Below are positions 52,450-61,921 of a stretch of 64,000 nucleotides of DNA, piece by piece (positions within the stretch are counted from its first letter, which is position 1; every line of letters begins with the position of its first letter). A program made the translations under genes and the position numbers. The DNA is from Hymenobacter actinosclerus (GTDB taxonomy: Bacteria; Bacteroidota; Bacteroidia; Cytophagales; Hymenobacteraceae): the NCBI RefSeq assembly GCF_900111515.1, contig NZ_FOHS01000001.1, positions 813,419 through 877,418 of the forward strand. The letters are read 5' to 3'. The notes under the pieces were generated by a model. The model made no database searches. It was not told the DNA's origin and was given only the letters and a program-made list of their open reading frames with translations.

Positions 52450-53208
52450 TCAGCGGGCTACGTAGGCTCCGTTGGTGGCCACAATTACCGTGGGCAGCGT
52501 GCGGTGGGTTTCGAAGTAGGCGTAAGCCGGCGCCAGCTCCTGCCAGAAGGCGTAGTGGGGGCTTTGCTGGCGGCGGGCCAGCTGGTTGGCGGTGAGCCCG
52601 AACGGGAAAATATGCACCGGAATGTTGCGCTGCCCGGCCGCCCGCGCCTCCACGGCCAGCACGTACAGCTCCTGAATGCCCGCGTCGGTGATGGGCAGGC
52701 AGCCGATGGTTTCGTGCGAGCCGTGCACAAAAATGTTGTCGCCCGGGTCGAGGCCGGAAGGCGTATGCTGCTGGTCGGCGGCGTTGGGGTAGTCGAGGCC
52801 CAGCGAAAGCAGGAATTCGCTGTTGGGGTTGAAGCGGTTGATGGTGTAGAAGCCCTCCGGAATCTGCCGGTCGCCGGCCCGGCGCTTGGGTCCCAGCCGG
52901 CCCGATACGCCGGCCAGCGCAAACGTGCGCAGCAATATAAACGGCCCCCCGTCCTGGTTGCGGCCCCATACTTCCACCCGCCGCTCCATTTTGAAAGCCC
53001 GCACGAACAGCTCCAGCCGCTCGGGGGCTATCTGCTGGCGTCGCAACCGGGCCCGCACCGCCTCCTGGTACTGCGCGTACGCCTCCCTGACCCGGGGGTA
53101 GCGCAATTGCTCGGTACGGAAAGCCGGGTCGGGAGCTGGGGGCCGGGCGGCCGGGCGGGCCAGCAGAGCCGCCGCCAGACCCAGCGTGAGGAGTACGAAA
53201 ATCCGCAT
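52450..53208 (-). CDS. L,D-transpeptidase (YkuD family)
   Basis: A 252-residue exported enzyme that makes 3-3 cross-links in peptidoglycan or attaches proteins to it. After a signal sequence, the YkuD core shows FALAGVSGRLGPKRRAGDRQIPEGFY and the catalytic HGSHETIGCLP with His162 and Cys170. The C-terminal half (YAFWQELAPAYAYFE) is typical of the ErfK/YafK-like group. ATG 53208 gives a proper signal peptide; the longer frame upstream does not. Confidence 0.9.
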   Translation of the reverse strand: MRIFVLLTLGLAAALLARPAARPPAPDPAFRTEQLRYPRVREAYAQYQEAVRARLRRQQIAPERLELFVRAFKMERRVEVWGRNQDGGPFILLRTFALAGVSGRLGPKRRAGDRQIPEGFYTINRFNPNSEFLLSLGLDYPNAADQQHTPSGLDPGDNIFVHGSHETIGCLPITDAGIQELYVLAVEARAAGQRNIPVHIFPFGLTANQLARRQQSPHYAFWQELAPAYAYFETHRTLPTVIVATNGAYVAR

Positions 53209-53431
53209 TGGGTAAGCGTGAAGAGAAGTCGGAGCTGGTTTGTCCGTTCGGTGAGGCCCTAACGCCGCCGGCTGCCGCGGTAGTATAGCAGCCTGGGCCA
53301 GCTTGCCCGTGGTGGGTAGAATTGCGCTTGTAAAGGGATTTTCGGCTGAGTGAAAAGGCGTTCCTGCATGCCGGTTCGCGCTTTCAGAGGCTGCCGGGGC
53401 ACCATGCCCGCAAGGCTTGCGTTGGCACTTC

Positions 53432-53872
53432 ATGACAATTCGATTCTCCTGCCTGCTGCTGGGCGGCCTGGTTCTCGCCGCCAGCAGTGTTTGGGCCCAG
53501 GCTGCCAGTCGCAAGTCGCTCGAAACCACGCTGCGGGCGGCCCGTTGGCAACAGCGGGTGCTGCTGGTGTGCGCCCCCACCGCCACCGATGCGCAGCTGC
53601 TCCGGCAGCGCGCCCTGCTGGCCGCCGCCCGTCCCGGCCTCACCGAGCGCGACCTGCTGGTGCGCGAGCTGCTGCTGCCCAACCTGCCGGCCGCCGACCG
53701 CCAGCATCTGCATCGGCTGGGCCTGCGCTCCGACGATGCGTTCCAGGTGCTGCTCATCGGCAAAGACGGTGGCGTAAAGCGGCGCGACAATCGGCCCGTG
53801 AAGCCCGAAACCCTGTTCGGCACCGTTGACCAGATGCCCATGCGCCGGCAGGAAATGAAAGGGGAGCGGTAG
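53432..53872 (+). CDS. DUF4174 family secreted protein
   Basis: A 146-residue exported protein: signal peptide (LVLAASSVWAQ), then a thioredoxin-like DUF4174 domain (ARWQQRVLLVCAPTATDAQLLRQRALL, FQVLLIGKDGGVKRRDNRPV). DUF4174 members are found in many bacteria and lack the CxxC motif; their function is unknown. ATG 53432 chosen over 53417 because it starts the signal peptide directly. Confidence 0.82.
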   Translation: MTIRFSCLLLGGLVLAASSVWAQAASRKSLETTLRAARWQQRVLLVCAPTATDAQLLRQRALLAAARPGLTERDLLVRELLLPNLPAADRQHLHRLGLRSDDAFQVLLIGKDGGVKRRDNRPVKPETLFGTVDQMPMRRQEMKGER

Positions 53873-53942
53873 GCAGGGGAGGTAACCGACGTGTCAGGTT
53901 GAACGAAGCCGAAGCACGACACCGCATAACACCCCTCAATCC

Positions 53943-53950
53943 TACCTTTG
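53943..53950 (+). promoter_or_regulatory. -7 promoter box of the DUF2461 gene
   Basis: TACCTTTG, a perfect TAnnTTTG. The transcript would start near 53957, leaving only about 13 bases before ATG 53970. Confidence 0.6.
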
Positions 53951-53969
53951 CCCTCGCTAACACTTCCGT

Positions 53970-54632
53970 ATGAACCAGGCCGCCCTCTTCGATTTCCTGT
54001 CTGACCTCGCCCTTCACAACGAGCGGGAGTGGTTCCAGGCCCGCAAGCCCACCTACGACCAGTTGCGGCGCGAATTTGAGGTTCTAGTAGGCCAGATACT
54101 GGCGACGCTGGCCGCTGAGGAGCCGGCGCTGGCCACGCTGGAGGCCAAAAAGTGCATCTTCCGCATCTACCGCGACGTGCGGTTTTCCAAGCGCAAGGAC
54201 CCGTACAAAACCCATTTCAGCGCCTACTTCGCCGCGGGTGGCAAGCAGAGCGCCGGGCCGGGCTACTACTTTCAGCTCGGCCCCAATGGCCAGACGCTGA
54301 TGGCCGGCGGTATCTACCAGCCCGAAAAGGAGCAGCTGGCCCGCATCCGCCAGGAAATCGACTACAACGGCGAGGCCCTGCACCGCATCCTGGCGGCCCC
54401 CACCTTCCAAAAGCTCTACGCCGGCCTCGACGGCGAGCAGCTCAAGCGCCCGCCCGCCGGCTACCCCGCCAACCACCCCGACCTGGCCCTGCTGCGCCAC
54501 AAGAGCTTCGTCGTGTCGCACTCGGTGCCCGACGCCACCGCCCGCCGCCTCGATTTAGCCGAGTACGTGCCCGCCGCCTTCCGCACGATGCGCCCGTTTA
54601 CCGATTTCTTGCGGGAGGCCATAGAGGGATGA
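53970..54632 (+). CDS. DUF2461 family protein
   Basis: A 220-residue cytoplasmic protein of the DUF2461/TIGR02453 family: LHNEREWFQARKPTYDQL, FRIYRDVRFSKRKDPYKTHFSAYF, GPGYYFQLGPNGQTLMAGGIYQPEKEQLARIRQEI. Widely conserved, with no assigned activity. It is followed by octamer repeats and a long hairpin. Confidence 0.9.
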   Translation: MNQAALFDFLSDLALHNEREWFQARKPTYDQLRREFEVLVGQILATLAAEEPALATLEAKKCIFRIYRDVRFSKRKDPYKTHFSAYFAAGGKQSAGPGYYFQLGPNGQTLMAGGIYQPEKEQLARIRQEIDYNGEALHRILAAPTFQKLYAGLDGEQLKRPPAGYPANHPDLALLRHKSFVVSHSVPDATARRLDLAEYVPAAFRTMRPFTDFLREAIEG

Positions 54633-54639
54633 TTTGGGT

Positions 54640-54866
54640 GATGAGGTGAGGAGGTGAGGAGGTGATGGGGTTATGAGGTGAAAGGAGCGTGTCATGCTGA
54701 GCGAAGGCGCAGCCGCAGCCGAAGCATCTCTACCGCCAAGGTAATCCTGCCGTTTGGTTAGCATTGCGGTAGAGATGCTTCGACTGCGGCTGCGCCTTCG
54801 CTCAGCATGACCGTTCTTTGTTTCTCCTCCTCACCTCATCACCCAAATTCACCCCATCACCAAGAA
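54640..54866. repeat. GAGGTGAG octamers flanking a hairpin in inverted orientation
   Basis: GGTGAGGAGGTGAGGAGGTG (54645-54664) and following words precede the hairpin at 54691-54811; CTCCTCACCTCATCACCC-type words (54826-54865) follow it in inverted orientation and end at the ATG of the next gene. The 8-bp period is clear. No gene lies in the 234-base gap. Confidence 0.85.
54691..54811. repeat. Intergenic hairpin, CATGCTGAGCGAAG / CGAAGCATCTC family
   Basis: Arms 54691-54736 and 54766-54811 (46 nt) with one mismatch and a 29-base loop. Related to 21368-21510. Confidence 0.9.
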
Positions 54867-56018
54867 ATGCCCTACGATTACGACGTGCTGATAGTGGGGG
54901 CGGGGCCGGCGGGCACGGCCTGCGCGCTGGGGCTGGCCGGCAGCGGCCTGCGGGTGGGGCTGCTCGATAAGGCCCGATTCCCGCGCGACAAAGTGTGCGG
55001 CGACGCCATTCCGAGCCCGGCCCTCAAGGCCCTCACGCGCCTCAACCCCGCCTGGGCCGCCGAGCTGCGCGAGCTTACCGCCGGCCACCGCACCGATATG
55101 CGCACCAGCCGCCTGGTGTCGCCGGCCGGCACCGGCGTGAGCGTGCATTGGCAGGCGCCGGCCTTCAACTCGCCCCGGCTGCATTTCGATGATGCCCTGC
55201 TCACGCTCGTGCGCCGCCACACCGCCACCGATATCCACGAAAACAGCCCCGTGAAAACCGTGGCGGCTGATGCCCACGGCGCTACGGTGCAGCTCGCCGA
55301 CGGTACCCGCCTCACGGCCCGGCTGCTGGTGGGCTGCGACGGGGCGCACTCGGCCGTGGCCCGCGCCCTGGCGCCGGCGCCGCTCGACCGGACCCGGCAC
55401 TGCGCCGCCGTGCGGGCCTACTTTGAGGAGGTGCAGGACGTGCCCGCCACCACCAGCGACTTTCTGTTTCTGGGCCGCTACCGGGCCGGCTACTGCTGGG
55501 TGTTTCCGGTAGGCGCGGGCCGCTTCAACGTGGGCTTCGGCATGCTCTCCTCGGATGTGGCCCGCCAGAAGCTCGACCTGAAACTCGTGCTGCAAGAGCT
55601 GCTCGAAACCCACCCCCACCTGGTGCCCCGCTTCGCCCAGGCCCGCCAGCTGACGCCCATCCAAGGGTTCGGCCTGCCACTGGGTGGCTCGCAGCGGCCC
55701 CTCACCGGCCCCCGCGCCCTGCTCTGCGGCGACGCGGCCGCCCTCATCGACCCGCTCCAGGGCCACGGCATCGACACGGCCGTTATCAGCGGGCTGCTGG
55801 CCGCCGAACACGCCGCCCGCTGCTGCGCCGCCGACGCTTTCGGCCCCGAAAGCCTCGCGCCCTACGCCGCTGCCGTGCAGCGCCGCCTGGGCCGCGATCT
55901 GGCCCGCCGCTACCGCCTCATGCGCCTGCTGGCCCGCGCGCCCTGGCTGGTTGAGGGCGCCTTCCGCGCCGCCCAGTGGCCCCCGCTACGCCGGTTGCTG
56001 GTGCGGGCGATGGGGTAG
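54867..56018 (+). CDS. Geranylgeranyl-reductase-family FAD oxidoreductase
   Basis: A 383-residue flavoprotein. DVLIVGAGPAGTACALGLAGSGL (dinucleotide fold, about 6-28), LLDKARFPRDKVCGDAIPSPAL (family motif), LLVGCDGAHSAVARAL and ALLCGDAAALIDPLQGHGIDTA mark the class of NAD(P)H- and FAD-dependent geranylgeranyl/menaquinone side-chain reductases and related monooxygenases. Likely reduces or hydroxylates isoprenoid chains; the exact substrate is unknown. ATG 54867 is set by the conserved start; the preceding ATG at 54807 lies in repeats. Confidence 0.9.
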   Translation: MPYDYDVLIVGAGPAGTACALGLAGSGLRVGLLDKARFPRDKVCGDAIPSPALKALTRLNPAWAAELRELTAGHRTDMRTSRLVSPAGTGVSVHWQAPAFNSPRLHFDDALLTLVRRHTATDIHENSPVKTVAADAHGATVQLADGTRLTARLLVGCDGAHSAVARALAPAPLDRTRHCAAVRAYFEEVQDVPATTSDFLFLGRYRAGYCWVFPVGAGRFNVGFGMLSSDVARQKLDLKLVLQELLETHPHLVPRFAQARQLTPIQGFGLPLGGSQRPLTGPRALLCGDAAALIDPLQGHGIDTAVISGLLAAEHAARCCAADAFGPESLAPYAAAVQRRLGRDLARRYRLMRLLARAPWLVEGAFRAAQWPPLRRLLVRAMG

Positions 56019-56078
56019 GTGAGGCCAGCGAGAGCCCGCGGCTTTGTATACCCGTCATGAGGTAGAGTGTAGGAACGG

Positions 56079-56177
56079 GGTAGAAACACAGCATTTTGTG
56101 TCTCACCGTTGAACGGCTACGCTGGAACCGTTGCGTGATGTCGTTCAACGATGAGACACAAAATATTGGGTCTCTAC
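56079..56177. repeat. Intergenic hairpin, GAGAC/CGTTGAACG family
   Basis: Inner arms 56093-56115 and 56142-56164 (23 nt) with one mismatch, extended imperfectly outward to GTAGAAAC / GTCTCTAC. Same plan as 4512-4648. It lies in the 321-base gap after the flavoprotein gene, where no gene is seen. Confidence 0.75.
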
Positions 56178-56339
56178 AACCGCCTGCTTTTCGCCAAGCA
56201 ATTCGCGGAGAGTACAACTCGGGTTAAAGGGAGGGACCCCAAAGTAATTCAACCCTGATTTCGGGGACTTCATCGGGTTTTTGCCCTGATTACCGCTTTT
56301 CTCATTTCCGGGCGGGCGGTGGCGGCGCACTTTTGAGGC

Positions 56340-57134
56340 ATGTTCACCAACGCCCCAACTGTTATGAAAAAGCGCCTTTCGCTCGCGGCCGTTACGCTTT
56401 CGGCCTTTCTGCTGGCTTGTTATGGGCCGCGCTACCTGCTGCTGCTGCCGGGGCTGAAACTGCCGCAGCTGTCTGGCCTGAGTCACGCGCTTTACCTGAC
56501 CAGCCTGTGGATAATAATCCCGCTGCTGACGCTGGCGGCCTGGTACGGCCCGCGCCGGGCATTGCGGGAGCTGGGCTGGCAGGCGCCCATAGCCACGGGG
56601 TTGCTGATGGGGCTGGTTTGCACGCTGCCCATGCTGCTGGGCTACGCGGTGCTGTTTCCGCTGACTACCACCACGGGCCCGGCCTTGCGCTCGGCGCTGC
56701 TGAGCGGTGCGGTGTTGGCCGCGCTGCGGGAGGAAACGCTCTTCCGGGGCTTCCTGTTCGGGCAGCTCTACCGCCGCGTGCGGCTGCCCTGGCTGCTGGT
56801 GGTTCTGGTCGAGTCCGGCATTTTCGCCACGGGCCACCTCTACCAGAGCCACGACTTGGTTTCCGCCGTGAGCGTGCTGGCCATCACGTTTGCGGGCGGC
56901 GTGTGGTTTGGCTGGCTCTACAAAAGCTGGCAGAATCTGTGGATGCCCGTCTTTCTGCATCTGTTTATGAATGGCTGGTGGATGTTGTTTGAAGTGGACC
57001 ACTCGGCCGTGGGCAGCGTGGGGGCCAACGTGTTTCGGGTGCTCACCATCGGGCTTTCCGTGGTGCTCACGCGCCGGCAGCTGCGCCAACGGGCCCAGCC
57101 GCCGGTGCCGGCACCCGGGTTGGCCGTGGGGTAG
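56340..57134 (+). CDS. CPBP-family intramembrane metalloprotease
   Basis: A 264-residue membrane protein with about seven hydrophobic helices and the CPBP (CAAX protease and bacteriocin-processing) motifs: EETLFRG, FATGHLYQS and HLFMN, each carrying catalytic or metal-binding residues. Possible roles are prenyl-protein or peptide processing within the membrane. Starts at ATG 56340; a second ATG at 56364 (MKKRLSLAAV) begins the first helix and is plausible. Confidence 0.88.
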   Translation: MFTNAPTVMKKRLSLAAVTLSAFLLACYGPRYLLLLPGLKLPQLSGLSHALYLTSLWIIIPLLTLAAWYGPRRALRELGWQAPIATGLLMGLVCTLPMLLGYAVLFPLTTTTGPALRSALLSGAVLAALREETLFRGFLFGQLYRRVRLPWLLVVLVESGIFATGHLYQSHDLVSAVSVLAITFAGGVWFGWLYKSWQNLWMPVFLHLFMNGWWMLFEVDHSAVGSVGANVFRVLTIGLSVVLTRRQLRQRAQPPVPAPGLAVG

Positions 57135-57325
57135 AACCCGACAGCCCGGGGGCGGGCCGAACTTCCCGGCCCGGAATCCATTGCGCCGAACAGCCGTATG
57201 ACTGTTGCGGCTGTAACCACCAGGATAAGCCGCACAGTCAGTATTTGACCTGCTTACGACTCCATGATAAGGAGTTTAGTAGCCGCTTTTGCCCGGTTTC
57301 GCGTTCAACCATTCTATTCCCGTTC

Positions 57326-57811
57326 ATGGATTTCACCTCCTCCCGCCCCGAAGACCTGCTGTTTCAGGCTGCCCGCCAGGGCGACACGGCCACCATCAGC
57401 CAGCTGCTGGCCGAAGACGTTGATGTAAACGCCCGCGACGGCCGCGGCTTCACGGCCCTCATCCTGGCCGCCTACGACAACCACCTGGAGGCTACCCGCA
57501 CCCTGCTGCAAGCCGGCGCCGACCCCAACGTGCACGACGCCAGCGGCAACACCGCCCTGATGGGCGTGGCCTTCAAGGGCTACCCCGAGGTGGCTCAGCT
57601 GCTCATCGAGCACGGTGCCGACCTCAACGCCCGCAACGGCAACGAGGGCACGGCCCTCATGTTCGCCACCCTGTTCGGCCGCCACAACATGCTGCCCATC
57701 CTGCTGCAGGCCGGCGCCGATGCCACCCTGCGCGACGTGCGCGGCCTCTCGGCCCGCGACCTGGCCCTGCAGCAGGGCAACGACCACGCCCTGACCGTGC
57801 TGCCCGAGTAG
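57326..57811 (+). CDS. Ankyrin-repeat protein
   Basis: A 161-residue soluble protein of four to five ankyrin repeats (DGRGFTALILAAYDNHLEATRTLLQAGADPNVHD, SGNTALMGVAFKGYPEVAQLLIEHGADLNAR, NEGTALMFATLFGRHNMLPILLQAGADATLRD). Scaffold or binding protein with unknown partner. The start at ATG 57326 begins the folded unit; the frame extends upstream without good start context. Confidence 0.88.
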   Translation: MDFTSSRPEDLLFQAARQGDTATISQLLAEDVDVNARDGRGFTALILAAYDNHLEATRTLLQAGADPNVHDASGNTALMGVAFKGYPEVAQLLIEHGADLNARNGNEGTALMFATLFGRHNMLPILLQAGADATLRDVRGLSARDLALQQGNDHALTVLPE

Positions 57812-57837
57812 CTCCCGCCTGCCGCGCCCCAAACGCT

Positions 57838-57877
57838 CAACGCCCCGCCCTCCGGTTTGCCGGGAGGCGGGGCGTTG
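57838..57877. terminator. Hairpin between convergent genes
   Basis: CAACGCCCCGCC pairs with GGCGGGGCGTTG around an inner CTCC/GGAG stem; there is no long T-run. It separates the ankyrin gene from the convergent unknown gene at 57907. Confidence 0.65.
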
Positions 57878-57906
57878 GTATGTACTAGCCGGCCGTAGCT
57901 TGGCAA

Positions 57907-58338
57907 TCAGGCAATATCCGCCGCGTCGAGCTGGTCGAGAGCTGCTACCGAGCCGGGCAGTTGCGTGCGGTGCAGCAGCGGCGCCAGCTCCGGGGGCAGT
58001 TCGGCCAGCCGTAACGGCAGCGACGGGCGGGCCAGCAGTTGGTAGCGCGTATCGGCGCGGTCGTGCAGGTTGGTTTTGGCGAACGAGAACAGCCCGCGCC
58101 GGGCGTAGCGGGCCGCGCCCGAGGCTTCGGCCGTATCGACGCCTTCCGCCAGCTGCGCCGCCCCGGTTTCCAGCCGCGTCAGGAAATGCTGGTGGAGCGC
58201 CAGCAAATCGGCCTGCGAGGCGGCTACCGAGGCCGGCAGCACCCCGCCGCCCGAAGCCATGTGCAGCACATGGCCCGCCGCATCGGTAGCAAACCAGTCG
58301 ATGTCAGCGTCTAGTTGGTCGTGGTCGGGGATGGACAT
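57907..58338 (-). CDS. Unknown protein downstream of the fic gene
   Basis: A 143-residue soluble protein (ATG 58338) with DADIDWFATDAAGHVLHMASGGGVLPASVAAS near the start and a C-terminus rich in Leu/Pro. The opening segment resembles small immunity-like proteins of Bacteroidota, but I cannot name the family. It follows the Fic gene by 10 bases on the same strand and has the normal high GC of the chromosome, unlike the fic 3' half. It may belong with fic or be independent. Confidence 0.6.
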   Translation of the reverse strand: MSIPDHDQLDADIDWFATDAAGHVLHMASGGGVLPASVAASQADLLALHQHFLTRLETGAAQLAEGVDTAEASGAARYARRGLFSFAKTNLHDRADTRYQLLARPSLPLRLAELPPELAPLLHRTQLPGSVAALDQLDAADIA

Positions 58339-58348
58339 ATAAGGCATT

Positions 58349-59737
58349 TTATCCAACTACCTCACTAGAGATAAAATCAAATAGTTCATTGGCAATCTGA
58401 TTGTTTTTCTGTTTGAAATTAACAATGTTAACATTTGTATCATATTCAATATTTTGAATGTATATTTTACCGAAATGCTCGGATAAAATATATTCTGGCA
58501 GATTAGAAGATATTTTGTAAGATACAGAGAAATTGTGTGTTTTAAATATAAATTCGATCAAGATATTTGCATTAAAATGATTTTTTCCATGAAAATGATT
58601 CCAATTAATAATAAATTGAATATTGCTGTATATCGAAGAATTAGTATTTCTGTTCAAAGACGTTAATATGCTTTCTATGCTTTTGTCTTTAACTGATAAT
58701 TGTCTTTGTTTCTCTCTTTGATAATTTTTAAAAGTCTGGATATAAAAATATTTATTTTCAAAGAAAGAGTCAAACCTATTAGTTTCAGAGGTTAAGTCAG
58801 ATATAATTGTTGATAAAAATGAATTTACAAATGCCTCTTGTGTTTTTATATTCCAATTTGATTCTATCTCGGGATGTGGTGCTGATATCTCCTTTCTAAA
58901 CAAAGCCAGCTTTTTATCTAAATCATCAATTTCATCAATAGATTCTCCTTTCGCTGCCCGAATCATGAGTTGCATCGACGCTGCTACACTTTCGCCTACA
59001 AAGGAAAAGAATGGTTCTATTTCCCCAGCATCAGCTTCTGAGAGAGCCGCTAAGTAACGGTTACGGTCAGAGGCTCTGATAACTGTCATGGGGTAGCCGC
59101 CACGCATGAGAATCAGATTCATGAGTAGGCGTGACATACGACCATTACCGTCATCGAAGGGGTGGATACTGACGAAGCGGTAATGAAATTCGGCGGCCAA
59201 CGCCACGGGGTGAAGCGTTGGGTATTCGGCTTCCTTATTGTACCAATCTACAAGGTCCGTCATCCTGGCGGGTGTCTCTTCGGGGCTGGCGAAGTAGAAC
59301 ATTTCGCCGGTAGCCGTCAGCACGTTGTTGGGGCTGGATTTGTAGCGGCCCGGGTAAATCGTTTTGGCCATTGGCTGGCCGTCGGGTGTCTGGGCACGCA
59401 CCTCGTAGGGTTCGCCAAGTAATACCTCGTGCATTTCTCGAATGAAATGCCCGGACAGGGGTTGCTCATTGCGCACTACTTCTTCCAGCCAGACCACAGC
59501 ATCATTATGCCCGCGAATATCCAAATGGTCGCGGATAGGCTTGCCTGCAGCGGTGAGGCCATGCAGCAGTAAAGAACGAGTTTCGCCCAGTGTCAGCGAA
59601 TTGCCTTCAATAGCATTCGAGTTGTAATTCCAGTCCAGACGAAACTTCTGTAGTATCCGGGCTTCCTGTTCAGCAGAGAGGGGGCGCAATGCATCCAATT
59701 CTTCTTTCAGCTGATCAACTTCTGCGAATAGCGACAT
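58349..59737 (-). CDS. Fic-domain AMP-transferase with AT-rich C-terminal domain
   Basis: A 462-residue Fic protein. The core HPFDDGNGRMSR begins at His192 and carries the catalytic His and nucleotide-binding residues; the self-inhibitory helix SNAIEGN (40-46, class II type) with Glu44 is intact, so activity is probably autoinhibited. Residues to about 260 match the chromosome's composition, while the rest (bases 58349-58957) is very AT-rich (25% G+C over 58381-58440 by hand count) and rich in Asn, Ile and Lys. The C-terminal half may determine target choice or DNA binding. Fic proteins AMPylate target proteins. Confidence 0.9.
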   Translation of the reverse strand: MSLFAEVDQLKEELDALRPLSAEQEARILQKFRLDWNYNSNAIEGNSLTLGETRSLLLHGLTAAGKPIRDHLDIRGHNDAVVWLEEVVRNEQPLSGHFIREMHEVLLGEPYEVRAQTPDGQPMAKTIYPGRYKSSPNNVLTATGEMFYFASPEETPARMTDLVDWYNKEAEYPTLHPVALAAEFHYRFVSIHPFDDGNGRMSRLLMNLILMRGGYPMTVIRASDRNRYLAALSEADAGEIEPFFSFVGESVAASMQLMIRAAKGESIDEIDDLDKKLALFRKEISAPHPEIESNWNIKTQEAFVNSFLSTIISDLTSETNRFDSFFENKYFYIQTFKNYQREKQRQLSVKDKSIESILTSLNRNTNSSIYSNIQFIINWNHFHGKNHFNANILIEFIFKTHNFSVSYKISSNLPEYILSEHFGKIYIQNIEYDTNVNIVNFKQKNNQIANELFDFISSEVVG

Positions 59738-59764
59738 GGGTTTTTGTCTTTACTGGTAAACAAC

Positions 59765-61897
59765 CTATTCTTCCCCCAACTTCCCCAGAATCTCCTGGGC
59801 CGCCACGGCAATGACGGTACCGGGGCCGTACACGCCGGCCACGCCCGCGTCGTAGAGAAACTGGTAGTCCTGGGCCGGGATGACGCCGCCGGCAATGACG
59901 AGGATATCTTCGCGGTCGAGCTGCTTGAGCTCCGCGAGCAGCTGCGGAATCAGGGTTTTGTGGCCGGCGGCGAGGCTGCTCACGCCTACTACGTGCACGT
60001 CGTTCTCGGCCGCCTGGCGGGCCACCTCGTCGGGGGTCTGGAACAGGGGCGCAATGTCCACGTCGAAGCCCACGTCGGCGAAGGAAGTGGCAATGATTTT
60101 GGAGCCCCGGTCGTGGCCGTCCTGGCCCATTTTGGCCACCAGCATGCGGGGGCGGCGGCCTTCGCGCTCGGCAAAGGCATCGGCGGCCGCGCGGGCCTTG
60201 GCAAACTGCTCGTCGTAGCTCATCTCCTGCGAATACACCCCCGAAATAGCCCGGATAGTGGCTTGGTGGCGTCCGTAGACTTTCTCTAGCGCATCCGAAA
60301 TCTCGCCCAGCGTGGCGCGCAATCGGGCCGCATCCACGGCCAGGGCCAGCAGGTTGCCGTTCTCGTCGCGGGCCGCCTCCGTGAGGGCCGTTAGGGCTGC
60401 CTGCACGGCCGCTTCGTCGCGGTTGGCTTTGGTATGCTGCAGGCGGGCAATCTGCGACTCGCGCACGGCGGCGTTGTCGATGTCGAGCACGTCGATTTGC
60501 TGCTCCTCGCTGGGGCGGTAGCGGTTCACGCCCACCACAATGTCCTTGTTCGAGTCGATGCGGGCCTGCTTGCGGGCGGCGGCCTCCTCGATGCGCATTT
60601 TGGGCAGGCCGGTTTCGATGGCCTTGGCCATGCCGCCCAGCTCCTCCACTTCGGCCATCAGGGCCCAGGCTTTGTCGGCCAGTTCGTGGGTGAGGGTTTC
60701 CACGTAGTAGGAGCCGCCCCAGGGGTCTACCACGCGGGTTACGTCGGTTTCGTGCTGCAGATACAGCTGGGTGTTGCGGGCAATGCGGGCCGAGAAGTCG
60801 GTGGGTAGGGCAATGGCCTCGTCGAGGGCGTTGGTGTGCAGGCTCTGGGTGCCGCCGAGTACAGCAGCCAGCGCCTCCACGGCCGTGCGGGCCACGTTAT
60901 TGAACGGGTCCTGCTCGGTGAGCGAGTAACCCGACGTCTGGCAGTGCGTGCGTAGGGCCAGGCTTTTCTGGTTCTGGGGGTTGAACTGCTGGATGAGCTT
61001 GGCCCACAGCAGCCGGCCGGCCCGGAGCTTGGCAATTTCCATGAAGTGGTTCATACCAATGGCCCAGAAAAACGACAGCCGGGGCGCGAAATCGTCAATC
61101 TTGAGGCCCGCCGCCATGCCGGCCCGCACGTACTCCAGGCCGTCGGCGAGGGTGTAGGCCAGCTCGATATCGGCCGTGGCACCGGCTTCCTGCATGTGGT
61201 AGCCCGAGATGCTGATGGAGTTGAACTTGGGCATGCGCTCCGCCGTGTAGGCGAAGATGTCGGCAATGATGCGCATGCTCGGCAACGGCGGGTAGATGTA
61301 GGTGTTGCGCACCATAAACTCCTTCAGAATATCGTTCTGAATGGTGCCCGCCAACTTTTCCGGCCCCACGCCCTGCTCCTCGGCCGCCACGATATAAAAG
61401 GCCATAATCGGCAGCACGGCCCCGTTCATTGTCATGCTCACCGACATCTGGTCGAGCGGAATCTGGTCGAACAGCAGCTTCATGTCCTCCACCGAGTCGA
61501 TGGCCACGCCGGCCTTGCCCACGTCGCCCTGCACCCGCGGGTGGTCGGAGTCGTAGCCCCGGTGGGTGGCCAGGTCGAAGGCCACGCTCAGGCCCTTCTG
61601 CCCGCCGGCCAGGTTGCGGCGGTAAAAGGCGTTGCTTTCCTCGGCCGTGCTAAAGCCCGCGTACTGGCGCACAGTCCAGGGTTTTTGCACGTACATCGAG
61701 CTGTAGGGCCCCCGCAGGTACGGCGCCACGCCCGCCCCAAACCCCAGGTGGTCGAGGTGGGCCACATCGGCGGCGGTGTAGTAAGGCTTGAGCGTGATGC
61801 CCTCGGGCGTAACATTAGGTTCGGCAACAGCAGCGGGAGCGGCCGGCGTGGGCAGCAGGGCAGCGTCGTAGGGTATCTGGGAGAAGTCGGGGTGCAT
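59765..61897 (-). CDS. mutB: Methylmalonyl-CoA mutase large (catalytic) subunit
   Basis: A 710-residue enzyme that interconverts succinyl-CoA and methylmalonyl-CoA with adenosylcobalamin. The substrate-binding barrel ([60 protein letters not shown] block [20 protein letters not shown]) is followed by the cobalamin domain with [12 protein letters not shown], whose His595 is the lower axial ligand. Full length. The mutA gene lies upstream on the same strand, interrupted by a small AT-rich gene. Confidence 0.97.
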   Translation of the reverse strand: MHPDFSQIPYDAALLPTPAAPAAVAEPNVTPEGITLKPYYTAADVAHLDHLGFGAGVAPYLRGPYSSMYVQKPWTVRQYAGFSTAEESNAFYRRNLAGGQKGLSVAFDLATHRGYDSDHPRVQGDVGKAGVAIDSVEDMKLLFDQIPLDQMSVSMTMNGAVLPIMAFYIVAAEEQGVGPEKLAGTIQNDILKEFMVRNTYIYPPLPSMRIIADIFAYTAERMPKFNSISISGYHMQEAGATADIELAYTLADGLEYVRAGMAAGLKIDDFAPRLSFFWAIGMNHFMEIAKLRAGRLLWAKLIQQFNPQNQKSLALRTHCQTSGYSLTEQDPFNNVARTAVEALAAVLGGTQSLHTNALDEAIALPTDFSARIARNTQLYLQHETDVTRVVDPWGGSYYVETLTHELADKAWALMAEVEELGGMAKAIETGLPKMRIEEAAARKQARIDSNKDIVVGVNRYRPSEEQQIDVLDIDNAAVRESQIARLQHTKANRDEAAVQAALTALTEAARDENGNLLALAVDAARLRATLGEISDALEKVYGRHQATIRAISGVYSQEMSYDEQFAKARAAADAFAEREGRRPRMLVAKMGQDGHDRGSKIIATSFADVGFDVDIAPLFQTPDEVARQAAENDVHVVGVSSLAAGHKTLIPQLLAELKQLDREDILVIAGGVIPAQDYQFLYDAGVAGVYGPGTVIAVAAQEILGKLGEE

Positions 61898-61921
61898 GTG
61901 GGAAGGGTATTTAGTAGCGAG

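Noticed and set aside
53209..53922. Extended N-terminus of the L,D-transpeptidase frame (up to 238 additional codons)
   Set aside because: The signal peptide begins at 53208, and the upstream region overlaps the divergent DUF4174 gene, whose product is clearly coding.
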